From Streptomyces sp. ALI-76-A (GTDB lineage: Bacteria > Actinomycetota > Actinomycetes > Streptomycetales > Streptomycetaceae): 64,000 nt of DNA. Numbering within the stretch: position 1 is the first letter of the stretch; the number at the start of each line of letters is the position of its first letter. Below the pieces are notes generated by a model. The model was given only the letters and a program-made list of their open reading frames with translations. It made no database searches and was not told where the DNA came from. Of the stretch, positions 52,394 through 62,000 are shown piece after piece. Where the stretch lies: assembly GCF_030287445.1 (NCBI RefSeq), contig NZ_JASVWB010000002.1, positions 2,914,001-2,978,000 of the forward strand. Reading direction: 5' to 3'. A program made the position numbers and the translations under genes.

Positions 52394-53263
52394 TCAGCCC
52401 GTCGCTCGGGCGGGTGCGGGTGCGGGGGCGGGGGCGGCCGGCTCCGGCCGGGCGGCGGCCGAGGCCCGGGCGAGGCTGTGCAGGACGGCGATCCGGCGCC
52501 GTTCGGTGCGGTCGAGGCCGTGCCCGCGGACGCAGGCGGCGACGGCGATCTCGTCGGCCCGGCGCCGGATCAGGCGGGCGCTGTCCTCGTCGGGGCGGCC
52601 GTAGGTGCGGCGGGCCCGTTCGCCGAGCAGTTCCATCCGGGACCGGGCCCGGCCGCGCAGGTCGGCGATCTGGGCGCTGCGCGTGCGTCCGCCGGGCGCG
52701 CTCGTCAGCCGGGCGCCGAACACCAGGCGGGCGGTGGCCCGGCGGGGCACGACCTCGCCCTTGGGCAGGATCCGGTCGGCGCCGTGGATCATCACGGGGA
52801 CGACGGGGACGCCGGTGCGGACGGCGAAGTAGAAGGGTCCGTCGTTGAACGGGGCCAGGCCGCCGCCGGTCCAGCGGGTGCCCTCCGGGTACATGCACAG
52901 CACGTCGCCGCCGTCCAGGACCTCCGTCATGGCGGCCAGGGCGTTGCGGTCGGGGTTGTCGCTGTCGAGGGGGATGCAGCCAACGCTGAGCCGGACCAGC
53001 CGCTTGAGGGGGTGGGTGAAGTTCGCGGCCTTGGCCGGGAAGTAGACGTGTTCGCCGCGGGCGGCGTAGAGGATGGTCTCCAGCAGGTAGTGGTCGAAGA
53101 AGCTGAGATGGTTGGAGACCACGATGAACGGTCCCTCGGCGGGGATGTGGCCGAGGCCCTCCACCGCGTCCACGTGGTGTCTGGCGACCCAGTGCCGGAA
53201 CGACGTGGACAGCGTGTCGTTGATCTTGAAACTTCCCTTGTGCGGGTCCATACGACGGGTCAT
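52394..53263 (-). CDS. PlsC-type 1-acyl-glycerol-3-phosphate-like acyltransferase
   Basis: A 289-residue acyltransferase. NHLSFFDH contains the HX4D catalytic motif, and YPEGTR is motif III (EGTR) that binds the phosphate of the acceptor. A middle block reads FPAKAANFTHPLKRLVRLSVGCIPLD. The C-terminal 60 residues are Arg- then Ala/Pro-rich. It likely transfers the acyl chain made by the synthase to a glycerol-type or other acceptor. The ATG overlaps the stop of the preceding gene as ATGA. It is paired with a second, degenerate acyltransferase-like protein. Confidence 0.9.
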   Translation of the reverse strand: MTRRMDPHKGSFKINDTLSTSFRHWVARHHVDAVEGLGHIPAEGPFIVVSNHLSFFDHYLLETILYAARGEHVYFPAKAANFTHPLKRLVRLSVGCIPLDSDNPDRNALAAMTEVLDGGDVLCMYPEGTRWTGGGLAPFNDGPFYFAVRTGVPVVPVMIHGADRILPKGEVVPRRATARLVFGARLTSAPGGRTRSAQIADLRGRARSRMELLGERARRTYGRPDEDSARLIRRRADEIAVAACVRGHGLDRTERRRIAVLHSLARASAAARPEPAAPAPAPAPARATG

Positions 53264-54294
53264 CCCTTCCCTCGGGCCCCGGGGGCGACGCTGCTGCCCG
53301 GGGCTTGTTCCTGGTGCAGGGCGCGGCTCAGCCGGATCGCGGACTGGCGGCGCCGCTGGGTGCGCGGGTGGTCGGCGGGGGCCTCGATGACGCGCTCCAG
53401 GGCGGAGAGCGCGGCGGTGGGCCGGTGGGCGGCCAGCAGGGCCTCGGCGTGCCCGAGGACGTAACGGGTGTCGCCCCGGCCGAGCCGGTCGGCGGCCTCC
53501 AGGTGGGCGACGGCGAGGTCGCGGCGGCCGCCCAGCAGGCCGGGCGCGGACAGGTGCCAGCGGCCCAGTAGGTAGTGGGCCATGAGGTGGTCCGGTTCCT
53601 GGCGCAGCGCCTCCTCGGCGCCGGCCCGCAGCCGCCACAGCGCGGCGGCCCTGACGGGCAGCGGACGGGTCTCGTTGCGCAGCGCGGTCAGCCGCAGCCG
53701 TCCGACCCGCAGGTCGACGTTGTGCGGGTCGCCGAGCCGCCCGAGGCCGAGCAGCAGCGCGGCCTGCGCGTACAGGGTGCTGTCGGGCAGCGGGTCGGTG
53801 CGGCTCAGCAGGGTCTCGAAGACCCGGTCGAGGTGGCCGGCGGCGGCGCGGGCGGAGCGGGGTCCCGCGGACCACTCGGGGTTCCTGGCCCGTTCCACGA
53901 GGGTGGTGAGGGCCGCGTGCCCGGCCCGGACCCGGTCGCGGACCGAGTGCTCGACGGTGTCCTGCGGCAGCACCGGCCCGAACACGATCCGGGTGCGGCG
54001 GCCGTCCGGCCACAGCGCGACGGGCAGGACGGATGCCGGGGCCCGGTCCGCCGCCGCCACGGCGGCCTCCACGCCCCGGACCAGCACGGCCTCGTCGTGG
54101 GCGAGGGCGTGCAGCGCGTCGGGGCCGTCGAGCCGGCGGGCGGGCGTGCCGCGCACCGCGAACAGCACGGTGGACAGGGCGCGTTGCCCGTCTCCTCCGG
54201 CCAGCACCACGAGCGGCCCTCGCGCGGGGACGTGCTCCAGGCCCTCGACGGCCGCCGGTAAGCCTCGTACAGCGTGCCTGTTCTGCTTGAGCAT
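53260..54294 (-). CDS. Degenerate PlsC-like protein fused to TPR-like region
   Basis: A 344-residue protein. The first 120 residues align in layout to the PlsC protein next door (VEGLEHVPARGPLVVLAGGDGQRALSTVLFAVRG corresponds to its VEGLGHIPAEGPFIVVSNHL), but the HX4D motif is replaced by LAGGDGQRA, so it is probably catalytically dead. The remainder consists of helical repeats (LLLGLGRLGDPHNVDLR, DHLMAHYLLGRWHLSAP, TRYVLGHAEALLAAHRP) like TPRs. It may act as a scaffold or regulator of the active acyltransferase, with which it overlaps by 4 bases. Confidence 0.75.
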   Translation of the reverse strand: MLKQNRHAVRGLPAAVEGLEHVPARGPLVVLAGGDGQRALSTVLFAVRGTPARRLDGPDALHALAHDEAVLVRGVEAAVAAADRAPASVLPVALWPDGRRTRIVFGPVLPQDTVEHSVRDRVRAGHAALTTLVERARNPEWSAGPRSARAAAGHLDRVFETLLSRTDPLPDSTLYAQAALLLGLGRLGDPHNVDLRVGRLRLTALRNETRPLPVRAAALWRLRAGAEEALRQEPDHLMAHYLLGRWHLSAPGLLGGRRDLAVAHLEAADRLGRGDTRYVLGHAEALLAAHRPTAALSALERVIEAPADHPRTQRRRQSAIRLSRALHQEQAPGSSVAPGARGKG

Positions 54295-54433
54295 GGCCGA
54301 CCTCCCTGGTTCGCGCGGTGCTGCGGTCGTGCAGCGGTGCTGCGGTGCTCCGGTCCCGCCGTCTCGCGGTGCTCACGTACGGGTGTGGTGCGTCGGCCGC
54401 CGGGGCCTGCTCCGGGCCCCGGCGGCCGGGTCG

Positions 54434-55351
54434 TCAGGCGCGTGCGGGCTCCTCCTCACGCGCCTTCCGCTCCGCCTCAAGCGCCTCCGGCAGCGCCATG
54501 TAGCGGCCCGTGAGACCGGCCACCAGCAGGCCGATCAGCACGACGATGTAGACCCAGGTCAGCGCGTTGCCCCAGCGGACGTCGTCGGCGTACAGGCCGA
54601 GCGCGGCCAGTGACAGGACGCTGAGCGTGACGTCGGTGAGGAAGCCGGCCCGCATGCGGTGCAGGTCGTGCTCCCACAGGGCCTGCCAGGCGCCGGCGCC
54701 GAAGGCGAAGAACCAGGCGCCGAGCATCCGGGCGTCCAGCGGCTCCAGCTGCCAGGCCCAGGCGTCGCCGACCGCCTCCGGGGCGATCCACAGGGCGAAG
54801 GCGAGCCCCCACAGCACGGCGCCCATGATGGCCGTCGGGATGGAGACGTCGGCCCTCATCGGGGCGGGGCCGCGCGGGTCGGCGACCTTGGGGCCGGTGT
54901 TGTGGACCTTGTAGACGAGGAAGCAGGTGACCTGGAACACGGCCAGGGACGCCAGCCACAGCCAGGCGAAGGCGCGGGCCAGGGCCGGTCCCTCGGTGAA
55001 GTGGAACTGGTCGGCGTAGACACCGGCCAGGATCAGGGCGGACAGCAGCAGGGTGATGGGGGCGAAGACGGTGCCGCGGGCGCTCGTCCAGTCCTTCTCC
55101 CGCAGGGTCAGCAGGAACATCGTGCAGGCTCCGGCATAGCCGGCGCCCAGCGCGGCGGCGCTCAGCGAGGAGCCGGTCTCCCAGGCGAAGAAGTCGCCGG
55201 TGCGGGAGCTGAGGAAGTACAGCGGGACGAAGCTGAGCGCGCAGTGGATCAGCACGGGCCAGAAGAACAGGCTGCGCAGCCAGGGGTGGACGGGCCGGGC
55301 GATGCGCTCCCCGGAGTCCTCGGAGCGGATCGGTTCGACGGTGGTCGCCAT
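54434..55351 (-). CDS. Polytopic membrane protein of the lipid cluster
   Basis: A 305-residue protein with about eight hydrophobic segments, including a Trp/Leu-rich one (LFFWPVLIHCALSFVPLYFLS) and WGNALTWVYIVVLIGLLVAGL. No family motif is certain; conserved-looking charged residues between helices include HDLHRMRAGF. Its C-terminal tail is acidic/basic (EALEAERKAREEEPARA). Its start is 7 bases from the KS-CLF stop, so it is in the operon. A role in lipid transport or membrane insertion is inferred from topology only. Confidence 0.75.
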   Translation of the reverse strand: MATTVEPIRSEDSGERIARPVHPWLRSLFFWPVLIHCALSFVPLYFLSSRTGDFFAWETGSSLSAAALGAGYAGACTMFLLTLREKDWTSARGTVFAPITLLLSALILAGVYADQFHFTEGPALARAFAWLWLASLAVFQVTCFLVYKVHNTGPKVADPRGPAPMRADVSIPTAIMGAVLWGLAFALWIAPEAVGDAWAWQLEPLDARMLGAWFFAFGAGAWQALWEHDLHRMRAGFLTDVTLSVLSLAALGLYADDVRWGNALTWVYIVVLIGLLVAGLTGRYMALPEALEAERKAREEEPARA

Positions 55352-55358
55352 GGGAAGG

Positions 55359-58247
55359 TCACCTCGTGACGGTGGGAGGGGTGGACGGGGCGGCGGAGCT
55401 GTCGGGCTGGAGCAGGCGCAGGGTCAGCTGGGCCTTGCGCGCGAGGTCGACCCACGACGCGTAGCTGAACCCGAGCCGGTATCCGCCCGGGGCCGGGGAG
55501 TCGATGCGGTCGAGCGGGACCAGCTCGCCGCGCGCCAACTGCTGCAGCTGGGCGAGCAGGTGCTCGTAGGTGGCGGCGGTGAGGAAGCCGGTGCCGGGGT
55601 CGTCGGGGGAGGCGGCGGGCTGCGGTGCCTGCTCCCGCTCTGCGGGTACGGCGGGCTCGTCGTCGTCCACGACCGAGTCGTCCCGGCGGACGCGCAGCGA
55701 GTAGCCCCAGCCGCTCTCGATCTGCGGGAGTTTGACGCGGACCAGGTCCAGCCGGGCGGCCTGCTCGCTCTCCTGCTCGGCGCGCATCCGGGCGATCACC
55801 TCGACCGAGCGGATCGCGCCGTCGGCGCCGTAGAAGAACGGGACGCCGGGGCGGGCCACCGGGATGTCGGCGTCGGCGCAGCCCACGCCGTCGATGACGG
55901 CGAGGACCTTCTCGCCCTCGGTGACCTTGTCGAGCGGCTTGACCACCATGAAGGCGGCGCCCTCGGCGGGCGTCAGGCCGTCGACGGAGTGCCCGGCCTC
56001 CTTCAGCCGGCGCTCGAACAGACGGGTGAACTCGGGGGTGAGGTTGGCGTGCACGCCGCCGACCAGGGCGACGTCGCACTCCCCCTGTTCCAGGTTGCGC
56101 TTGGCGAGCCCGAGGGCGGTGCCGAAGGAGCACAGGTCGTCGTCGATGACCACGCCGGGCCCGCGCAGGTCGAAGATGTTCTGGATGCGGCCCGCGGTGA
56201 TGTTGTCCATGTAGCCGGGCAGCGCGTTCTCCCGGGTGAGCGGGACGTAGCGGTGCACCTCGCGGGTGTAGCTCTCGACCAGCGCCGTGCGGGTGTCCTC
56301 GTCGAGCGCCCGGTACTCCGGCACGTCCTCCAGGGCCCGCTCGAACTCCACCAGCCGGATACGGAAGTTGCGGGTCAGGCCCGACTCCAGTCCGCAGGTC
56401 GCGCCGACGAACACGCCCGCGTTGACCCGGTCGGTCATGGCGGCCCCGTACTCCTCCAGGGCCTGCCCGGCCGCCATCACCGACAGCAGCTGCGCCCGGT
56501 CGAGGTCCTCCAGCACGTTGGGCGGGATGCGGTAGGTCTTCCAGGGGAAGTCCAGGTCGGTGACGACGCCGCCGCGCCAGGTGCCCTCGGGGTCGTAGAT
56601 CTCGGCGGCGTCCGGGTGCCAGCGGTCCTCGGGGAAGCCGGTGACGCCGGCGTCCGGCGCCCGCTCGGCGACCAGGCCCGCGGTGTCCCGGGAGAACGGG
56701 GCCACGCAGCCGATGCCGAGCACCGCGAGCGGGGCGTTGGCCGTGCTGCGGCTGCTCTCGGTGTGGCCCTGCTGCTCCAGCGCGGCGTCCGCGTGGTGCA
56801 CGGGGTCGTACTGCTCCACGATGACGCTGGTGTTGACGCCGCCGAACCCGAACGCGTTGGTCAGCGCCCGGCGCGGCCGGCACTCGTCCGGCGCCTGCCA
56901 CGGCTCGGCGGCGACCGGCACCCGGAACGGCGAACCGTCCAGCCGCATCGCCTCCGGCGCCCGGGTGAAGGCGTGGGTGGGCGGCACCGTCTCGTGCTGG
57001 AAGGAGAGCAGGATCTTCAGCAGGTTGGCCATGCCGGCGGCCGAGAAGGTGTGCCCGATCTGGGCCTTGACCGACCCGAGCCGGATGGAGCCGGGCGCCG
57101 CCCCGCTGTCCTCGTACAGCTGCTGGAGGGAGCTGACCTCGACCAGGTCGCCGGTGGAGGTGGCGGTGGCGTGGGTCTCGATGTAGTCGAGCTCGCCCGG
57201 TGCCGCGTCGGCGAGTTCGAGGGCGCGGCGCATCGCGGCGACCTGGCCGCGTGAGGACGGCGCGTAGATCGCCTTGCCCTTGCCGTCGCAGCGGGTGGCG
57301 ACGCCGCGGATCACGCCGGCGATGGTGTCGCCGTCGCGCACCGCGTCGCTGAGCCGCTTGAGCAGGACGGTGCCGGAGCCCTCGCCGTTGATCAGGCCGC
57401 TGGCGCCCTCGTCGAGCGGGGTGGAGCGGGTGGCCGACAGACCGCCGATCTTGGCGAAGCAGACGTTGCCGGTGATGTTCATGTTGCCCTGCACACCGGT
57501 CGCCAGGACCATGTCGTGGCTGCCGTCCTGGAGGTACTTGACGGCGGTGTCGATCACGGTGAGGCCGGAGGCGCAGGCCGCGTCGCCGATCGCCGCCGGG
57601 CCGGGCAGTCCGATCACCCGGGCGACCGCCTTGGCGACGCTGACCTGGAAGACGTGGGCGGCGGGCCCGGAGTCGGCGTCGTAGAGCCGGTTCTTGACGG
57701 CGGCCGGGAAGCCACTCTCCAGGGCCGCCCGCTGCCCGGGCTCCAGGTCCTGGAAGGCCTCGCTGTTGCGCAGGTGGTGCAGGACCTCGGTGGCCCGGAA
57801 GCTCAGCGAGGACTCCATCACCTGTTCGTCGCCCAGCATGTTCCCGACGAACAGCGCGGTGTCGGTGGTGGACAGCCGGCTCGGGCTGTACCCGGACATA
57901 CGCAGGGTCTGCAGGACGGTGTCGAGCACCATCAGCTGGGTGCGGTTGAGCTCGGACACGGCCTCCTGGCCGATCCGGGTCAGCTCCTGGAGGCCGGTGG
58001 GCCCGGCGTAGTCGTCCAGGAAGCCGCCCCAGCGGCAGTACGTCTTGTCGACGACGCCCTTGTCCTCGTCGTGGTAGTCGCGCCAGTCCCAGCGGTGCTC
58101 GGGCGGTGAGCCGATGCCGATGCGGCCGCCCAGGATGTTCTGCCAGAACGTGTCGGCGTCGTACGAGTCGGGTGGGAAGACGCAGCCGTATCCCACGACG
58201 GCGATCGGGTCGAACCCTTCGAAGCCCTCTGTCTCAGTCCCAGGCAC
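55359..58247 (-). CDS. Pfa/Hgl-type ketosynthase with chain-length-factor-like second KS
   Basis: A 962-residue protein. KS1 (residues 10-480) is complete: Cys225 in GDAACASGL, His359 in THATATSTGD and His399 in KAQIGHTFSAAG. The second KS-like domain (505-830) keeps the fold and Cys706 (IDDDLCSFGTAL) but has no recognisable second and third His motifs, so it may be a chain-length-factor-like subunit. A C-terminal tail of 130 residues is Pro/Ala-rich then helical. This KS-CLF order matches the first half of PfaC in polyunsaturated fatty acid synthases, without its dehydratases. It is transcribed after the PPTase with a 14-base overlap. Confidence 0.9.
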   Translation of the reverse strand: MPGTETEGFEGFDPIAVVGYGCVFPPDSYDADTFWQNILGGRIGIGSPPEHRWDWRDYHDEDKGVVDKTYCRWGGFLDDYAGPTGLQELTRIGQEAVSELNRTQLMVLDTVLQTLRMSGYSPSRLSTTDTALFVGNMLGDEQVMESSLSFRATEVLHHLRNSEAFQDLEPGQRAALESGFPAAVKNRLYDADSGPAAHVFQVSVAKAVARVIGLPGPAAIGDAACASGLTVIDTAVKYLQDGSHDMVLATGVQGNMNITGNVCFAKIGGLSATRSTPLDEGASGLINGEGSGTVLLKRLSDAVRDGDTIAGVIRGVATRCDGKGKAIYAPSSRGQVAAMRRALELADAAPGELDYIETHATATSTGDLVEVSSLQQLYEDSGAAPGSIRLGSVKAQIGHTFSAAGMANLLKILLSFQHETVPPTHAFTRAPEAMRLDGSPFRVPVAAEPWQAPDECRPRRALTNAFGFGGVNTSVIVEQYDPVHHADAALEQQGHTESSRSTANAPLAVLGIGCVAPFSRDTAGLVAERAPDAGVTGFPEDRWHPDAAEIYDPEGTWRGGVVTDLDFPWKTYRIPPNVLEDLDRAQLLSVMAAGQALEEYGAAMTDRVNAGVFVGATCGLESGLTRNFRIRLVEFERALEDVPEYRALDEDTRTALVESYTREVHRYVPLTRENALPGYMDNITAGRIQNIFDLRGPGVVIDDDLCSFGTALGLAKRNLEQGECDVALVGGVHANLTPEFTRLFERRLKEAGHSVDGLTPAEGAAFMVVKPLDKVTEGEKVLAVIDGVGCADADIPVARPGVPFFYGADGAIRSVEVIARMRAEQESEQAARLDLVRVKLPQIESGWGYSLRVRRDDSVVDDDEPAVPAEREQAPQPAASPDDPGTGFLTAATYEHLLAQLQQLARGELVPLDRIDSPAPGGYRLGFSYASWVDLARKAQLTLRLLQPDSSAAPSTPPTVTR

Positions 58248-59073
58248 GGAGCTGCCCTTTCTGCTGGTGGCCGTCCGGCGGCCGGGAGGCCACGGAGGCG
58301 ATGGCGAAGATGTGGTCGGTGACCCGGCCGTAGCGGACGGCGACCCGGTGCCCCGGATCGGCCCCCGCGGGGAGGGTGATGTCGAACACTCCGGCGGCGG
58401 TGTCGGCCGCGCGCAGCCGGGCGGTTCCCCAGCCGTACGCGAAGCCGATGCCGTACGCCTTGAGCAGTGCTTCCTTGACCACCCACAGCGCGGTCCCGCG
58501 GTGGCCGGAGTCGAAGGCCTGGAACGCGGTCTCGGCCAGAGCGACCTCGGCGTCGGTGAAGACGGTGCGCCGCAGCGCGGGGCTGAAGCTGCGCAGCGGC
58601 TCCACGTCGACGCCGACCCGGCCGCCGTGGGCCAGGGCGCACACCGCGAACCGGAGGGTGTGCGCGAGCGAGATGTCGGTGACGTGCCGGCCGACGGATC
58701 CGGCCAGCCCGGGGACGCGGGAGGACAGTTCGGGTTTGCCCGCCCGGCCGCCCGGCTTGTTGCCGAGGACGGCGAGTTCGCTGGGCGCGACGGGCAGTCC
58801 GGCCCGTTCCAGGGCCAGGCACACCAGGCGCTTGGCCGCGACCCGCCCGGCCAGCCACTCCACCCGCCGTTTCGGTACGGCGATGTGGGTGAGGACCGGG
58901 AGTTCGGCCGGGGCCAGGTAGTGCGCCCGGTAGGCCGCGGGGGCCGCCGCGTAGTCCCCGCGCACCTGGTCGATGGGGAGCCACTCGATGGTCACGGCGC
59001 CGCCCCCGGGCAGCGGGGTTCCGCTGCCCGGCAGGGCGCTCTCAGTCCAGGAGACGTGTATCGCCCTCATCAC
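58234..59073 (-). CDS. Sfp-type 4'-phosphopantetheinyl transferase
   Basis: A 279-residue PPTase that activates acyl carrier proteins from CoA. VGVDVEPLRS is the Mg-binding GxDxE-type motif and WVVKEALLKAYGIG the W-x-x-K-E-x-x-x-K motif. Its place between KS-CLF and the ACP-bearing synthase shows which carriers it serves. ATG at 59073 overlaps the synthase stop by 32 bases and follows GGTGGGG; a GTG at 58995 (after a hairpin) would give a 253-residue protein of more usual size. Confidence 0.9.
   Translation of the reverse strand: MMRAIHVSWTESALPGSGTPLPGGGAVTIEWLPIDQVRGDYAAAPAAYRAHYLAPAELPVLTHIAVPKRRVEWLAGRVAAKRLVCLALERAGLPVAPSELAVLGNKPGGRAGKPELSSRVPGLAGSVGRHVTDISLAHTLRFAVCALAHGGRVGVDVEPLRSFSPALRRTVFTDAEVALAETAFQAFDSGHRGTALWVVKEALLKAYGIGFAYGWGTARLRAADTAAGVFDITLPAGADPGHRVAVRYGRVTDHIFAIASVASRPPDGHQQKGQLRAWD
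59006..59031. terminator. Perfect hairpin at the synthase/PPTase boundary
   Basis: CCGGGCAGCGG and CCGCTGCCCGG pair over 11 bp around GGTT, 11 bases after the synthase stop. It may attenuate or process the operon mRNA, or mask a start site. Confidence 0.6.
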
Positions 59074-62000
59074 GCCCCACCTGTGTCACGACGAGATCCT
59101 GGATCTCGCAGAGGGTGATGCCCGCGGTGTCGGCGATCCTGGTGCTGATCCGCAGGTCTCCGGGTTTTCCTCCCTGGTCCGGTCCGACGGGTACGACGGT
59201 CGAGTCGGTGTGCACGGTCTCGCCCGGCAGCGGGACGCGGTGGAAGCGCATCGCCGCGATGGACACCGGCACGACATGGCTGCCGAGCTGGTGGTACGCC
59301 CACAGCAGGGTGGAGCGCCAGGCGTTGTCGATCACGATGGGCAGGGTCCGCAGCCGCGGTGTCGCGGTGGTGGAGAACAGTCCGCGGCCGGCGTCGGCCA
59401 CGATCTCGCTCACCATCCGCCCCTCCTCGATGTCCCCGACGAACCCGATCCGCCGCACCTGGCGGAACCGGGGGCCGAAGGTGATCTGCCGGGCGGCCCG
59501 CTCGTAGAACCGGTCGATGTCCAGCTCGGTGGACTTCGCCACGAGTTCGGCGAGTTCCGGGTCGGCGGCGGGCGGGCTTCCCGGCCGGCGGGCGAAGACG
59601 TACGTGCCGCGCGAGTGCACCCGGTCGGTCTCCAGGACCCGACCGTCGGCGGTGACCAGGTCGGAGCGGATCTCCGCGCGGACGCGGCGGGTCCCGTCCG
59701 CGAGCTCCTCGTCGGCCTCGGCCTCGAAGCGCAGGTCGAGCGGGAAGTTCGGCAGGTGCTTGACGAACTTCAGGAACTCGACGTTCTCCGCCGCGACGAC
59801 CGTGTGCTCCGGCACGAGCAGCCCGGACGCCTGCACCTGGCCCTCGATGTGCAGCACCCCGGGGAAGGTGCCCGCGCCCTTGACCCGGTGGTCGTCGAGG
59901 TAGCGGTCGGCGCGCGGATCGAGCCGTCTGACGGCCCGCACCCGGGTGTCGGTGACCTCCAGGACCCGGTCGAGCAGGGGCAGCGCGATCCGGTCCCGGA
60001 CGGCGCCGTCGGGCCCGACCGGGACGGCGACACCGGTGCGCGTGCCGTCCATCGACGCGTCCTGCCCGCCGTAGCTGTTCGTGCCGATCTCGCCGAAGAC
60101 CAGCACCTCGGGGTCGTCGCCGCCCTGGAAGACCTCCCGGGCGAAGTGCTGCACGCCCTCCTCGACGCCCAGGTAGCGCAGCCCGCGCACCTCCTCCTGG
60201 ATCCGCCGGACGGCTTCGGTGGCGGCCATGCCGACGTCGGCCCAGCCGGTCCAGCACAGGGTGAAGACGCGGGTGTCCGGGTTTCTGCGGGCGAGCAGCG
60301 CGGAGAGCTTGGAGACGAGGTCGGCGCCGGCGGTGTAGTCGACCTGGCCGTCCATGCCGAAGCGGCCGAGGAAGGAGCCGAAGAAGCCGAAGAACTTCAG
60401 GTCGTCGTGCTTGACGGCGTGCCAGAGGTGATGGGAGCCGTCGGCCTTCACCCGGACAACGTGCCGGGCGTGGTCCAGGGACTTCTTCGGCACGGTGGCG
60501 ACCGACTCCAGACCGGCGGCGTGCACGACGCCGTCGATCCGCCCGTACCGCTGCCGTACGGCGTCGACGACCGCGGTGACCTGACCGCCGTCGGAGACGT
60601 CACAGACCTCGTAGACGGACAGCGGGTTGACGGCCCGCAGTTCCTCGATGTTCCGGTACAGCTCGCGGGAGTTCGCGAGGGCCGCGAACTGCTTCTTGGC
60701 CTTGACCGGGGTGATGGCCGGGTTCTTCTTCTTGGCCTGCCGGAACCAGCCCTTGCCGAGCGCGGCGAAGGCCTCGTCGTCCAGCGCCATCCAGTCCTCG
60801 GTGCCCTCGGCGGGGCGGGTGCGGCCGAGGATGACGACCCGCACGCCCTCCAGCCGGGCGAGTTCCTTGGCGCACTCGTAGGTGATGCCGCGCGAGCCTC
60901 CGGAGAAGACGACGACGCTGCCCGGGTCGAGACGGAGCGGCTGCTGCCGTTCGTCGGTGGCGATCTCGTGCGGGACCACCTGGACGATCTTGCGCAGTCC
61001 GCGCAGGTAGCCGACCTCGACGGTGCGTTCCGCGTGGGTCGTGATCTCCGCGAGGAGGGCCTCGGCGGCACCGGCCGCGTCGCCCTCGGTGAAGTCGACG
61101 ACCTTGACCCGGGTGTCCGCGAGTTCGAGGTCGAGGCTCTTGGCGAAGCCCGCGGTGAGGCCGCCCAGCGGATCCATGGCGCCGTCGGACTCCAGGCCGA
61201 ACACCCCGCCGACCGCGGTGGCCGCGAAGTAGCCGCCGTCCCGGCCGGCCCGGGTGAGGTCGGCGAAGTACGCCTTGGCGGCGAGGAGGTTGACCGTGAA
61301 GTGCTGGTCGGACGCGGCGCTCCAGTCGGCGGCGGGCCGGTCGAAGGAGGTGGTCGCGGCGACCGGGTCGGGGCCGCTGCCGTAGGGATGGAGATTGACG
61401 ACGACCTGGACCTCCCCGTCACCACGGGCCGTTGCCAGGGCCCGGGCCAGGGAGTCGGGGTCGGTGAAGTCGGCGCGGGCGGTGGGCCAGTCGTCCGGGA
61501 CGGCCGCCTGGTCCGGTGCGACGACGTAGGGCCGGGCGCCGTGCCCGGTGAGGCGCGGGAGCACCTCACGGGCGAGGGCCGTGTCCTGTCCGGTGATCAC
61601 CACGACCGCCTTGCCGTCCAGGGAGAACGGCCGCGCGCCGGGGTGGTCGAGCGGGCTCTCGACCGCGAGGGGGACGTACCGTCCGGCGATGCGGTCGAGC
61701 GTGCGCTCCAGGACAGGCGGCAGCACCGGCCGGGCGGGTGCCGCCTCGCGTATGTGACTGTCGTCGGAGCCGTCGCCGCCACCCGTGTCCGAGGTGCCGC
61801 CGCCGCGCGGGCTGCGTCCGGTGGCGGCCTGGAGGCCGGCGACGAACTCGGCGATGCGGCTGAGGGTGTTGAGGGACGCCGAGTCGATGTCCTCCACCAC
61901 CGGCAGCCCCAGCACCTCCCGCACCTCACCGAGGATCTCCGCCTGCTTCACCGAGTCGATCCCCAGATCCGCCTCCAGATCCAGATCCGCCTCCAGCAGA

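Noticed and set aside
52394..54376. One 660-codon frame covering both acyltransferase-like genes
   Set aside because: Its N-terminal half is an Arg/Ala/Pro-rich out-of-frame version of the 53260-54294 gene; the ATGA overlap at 53260-53263 shows two separate genes.
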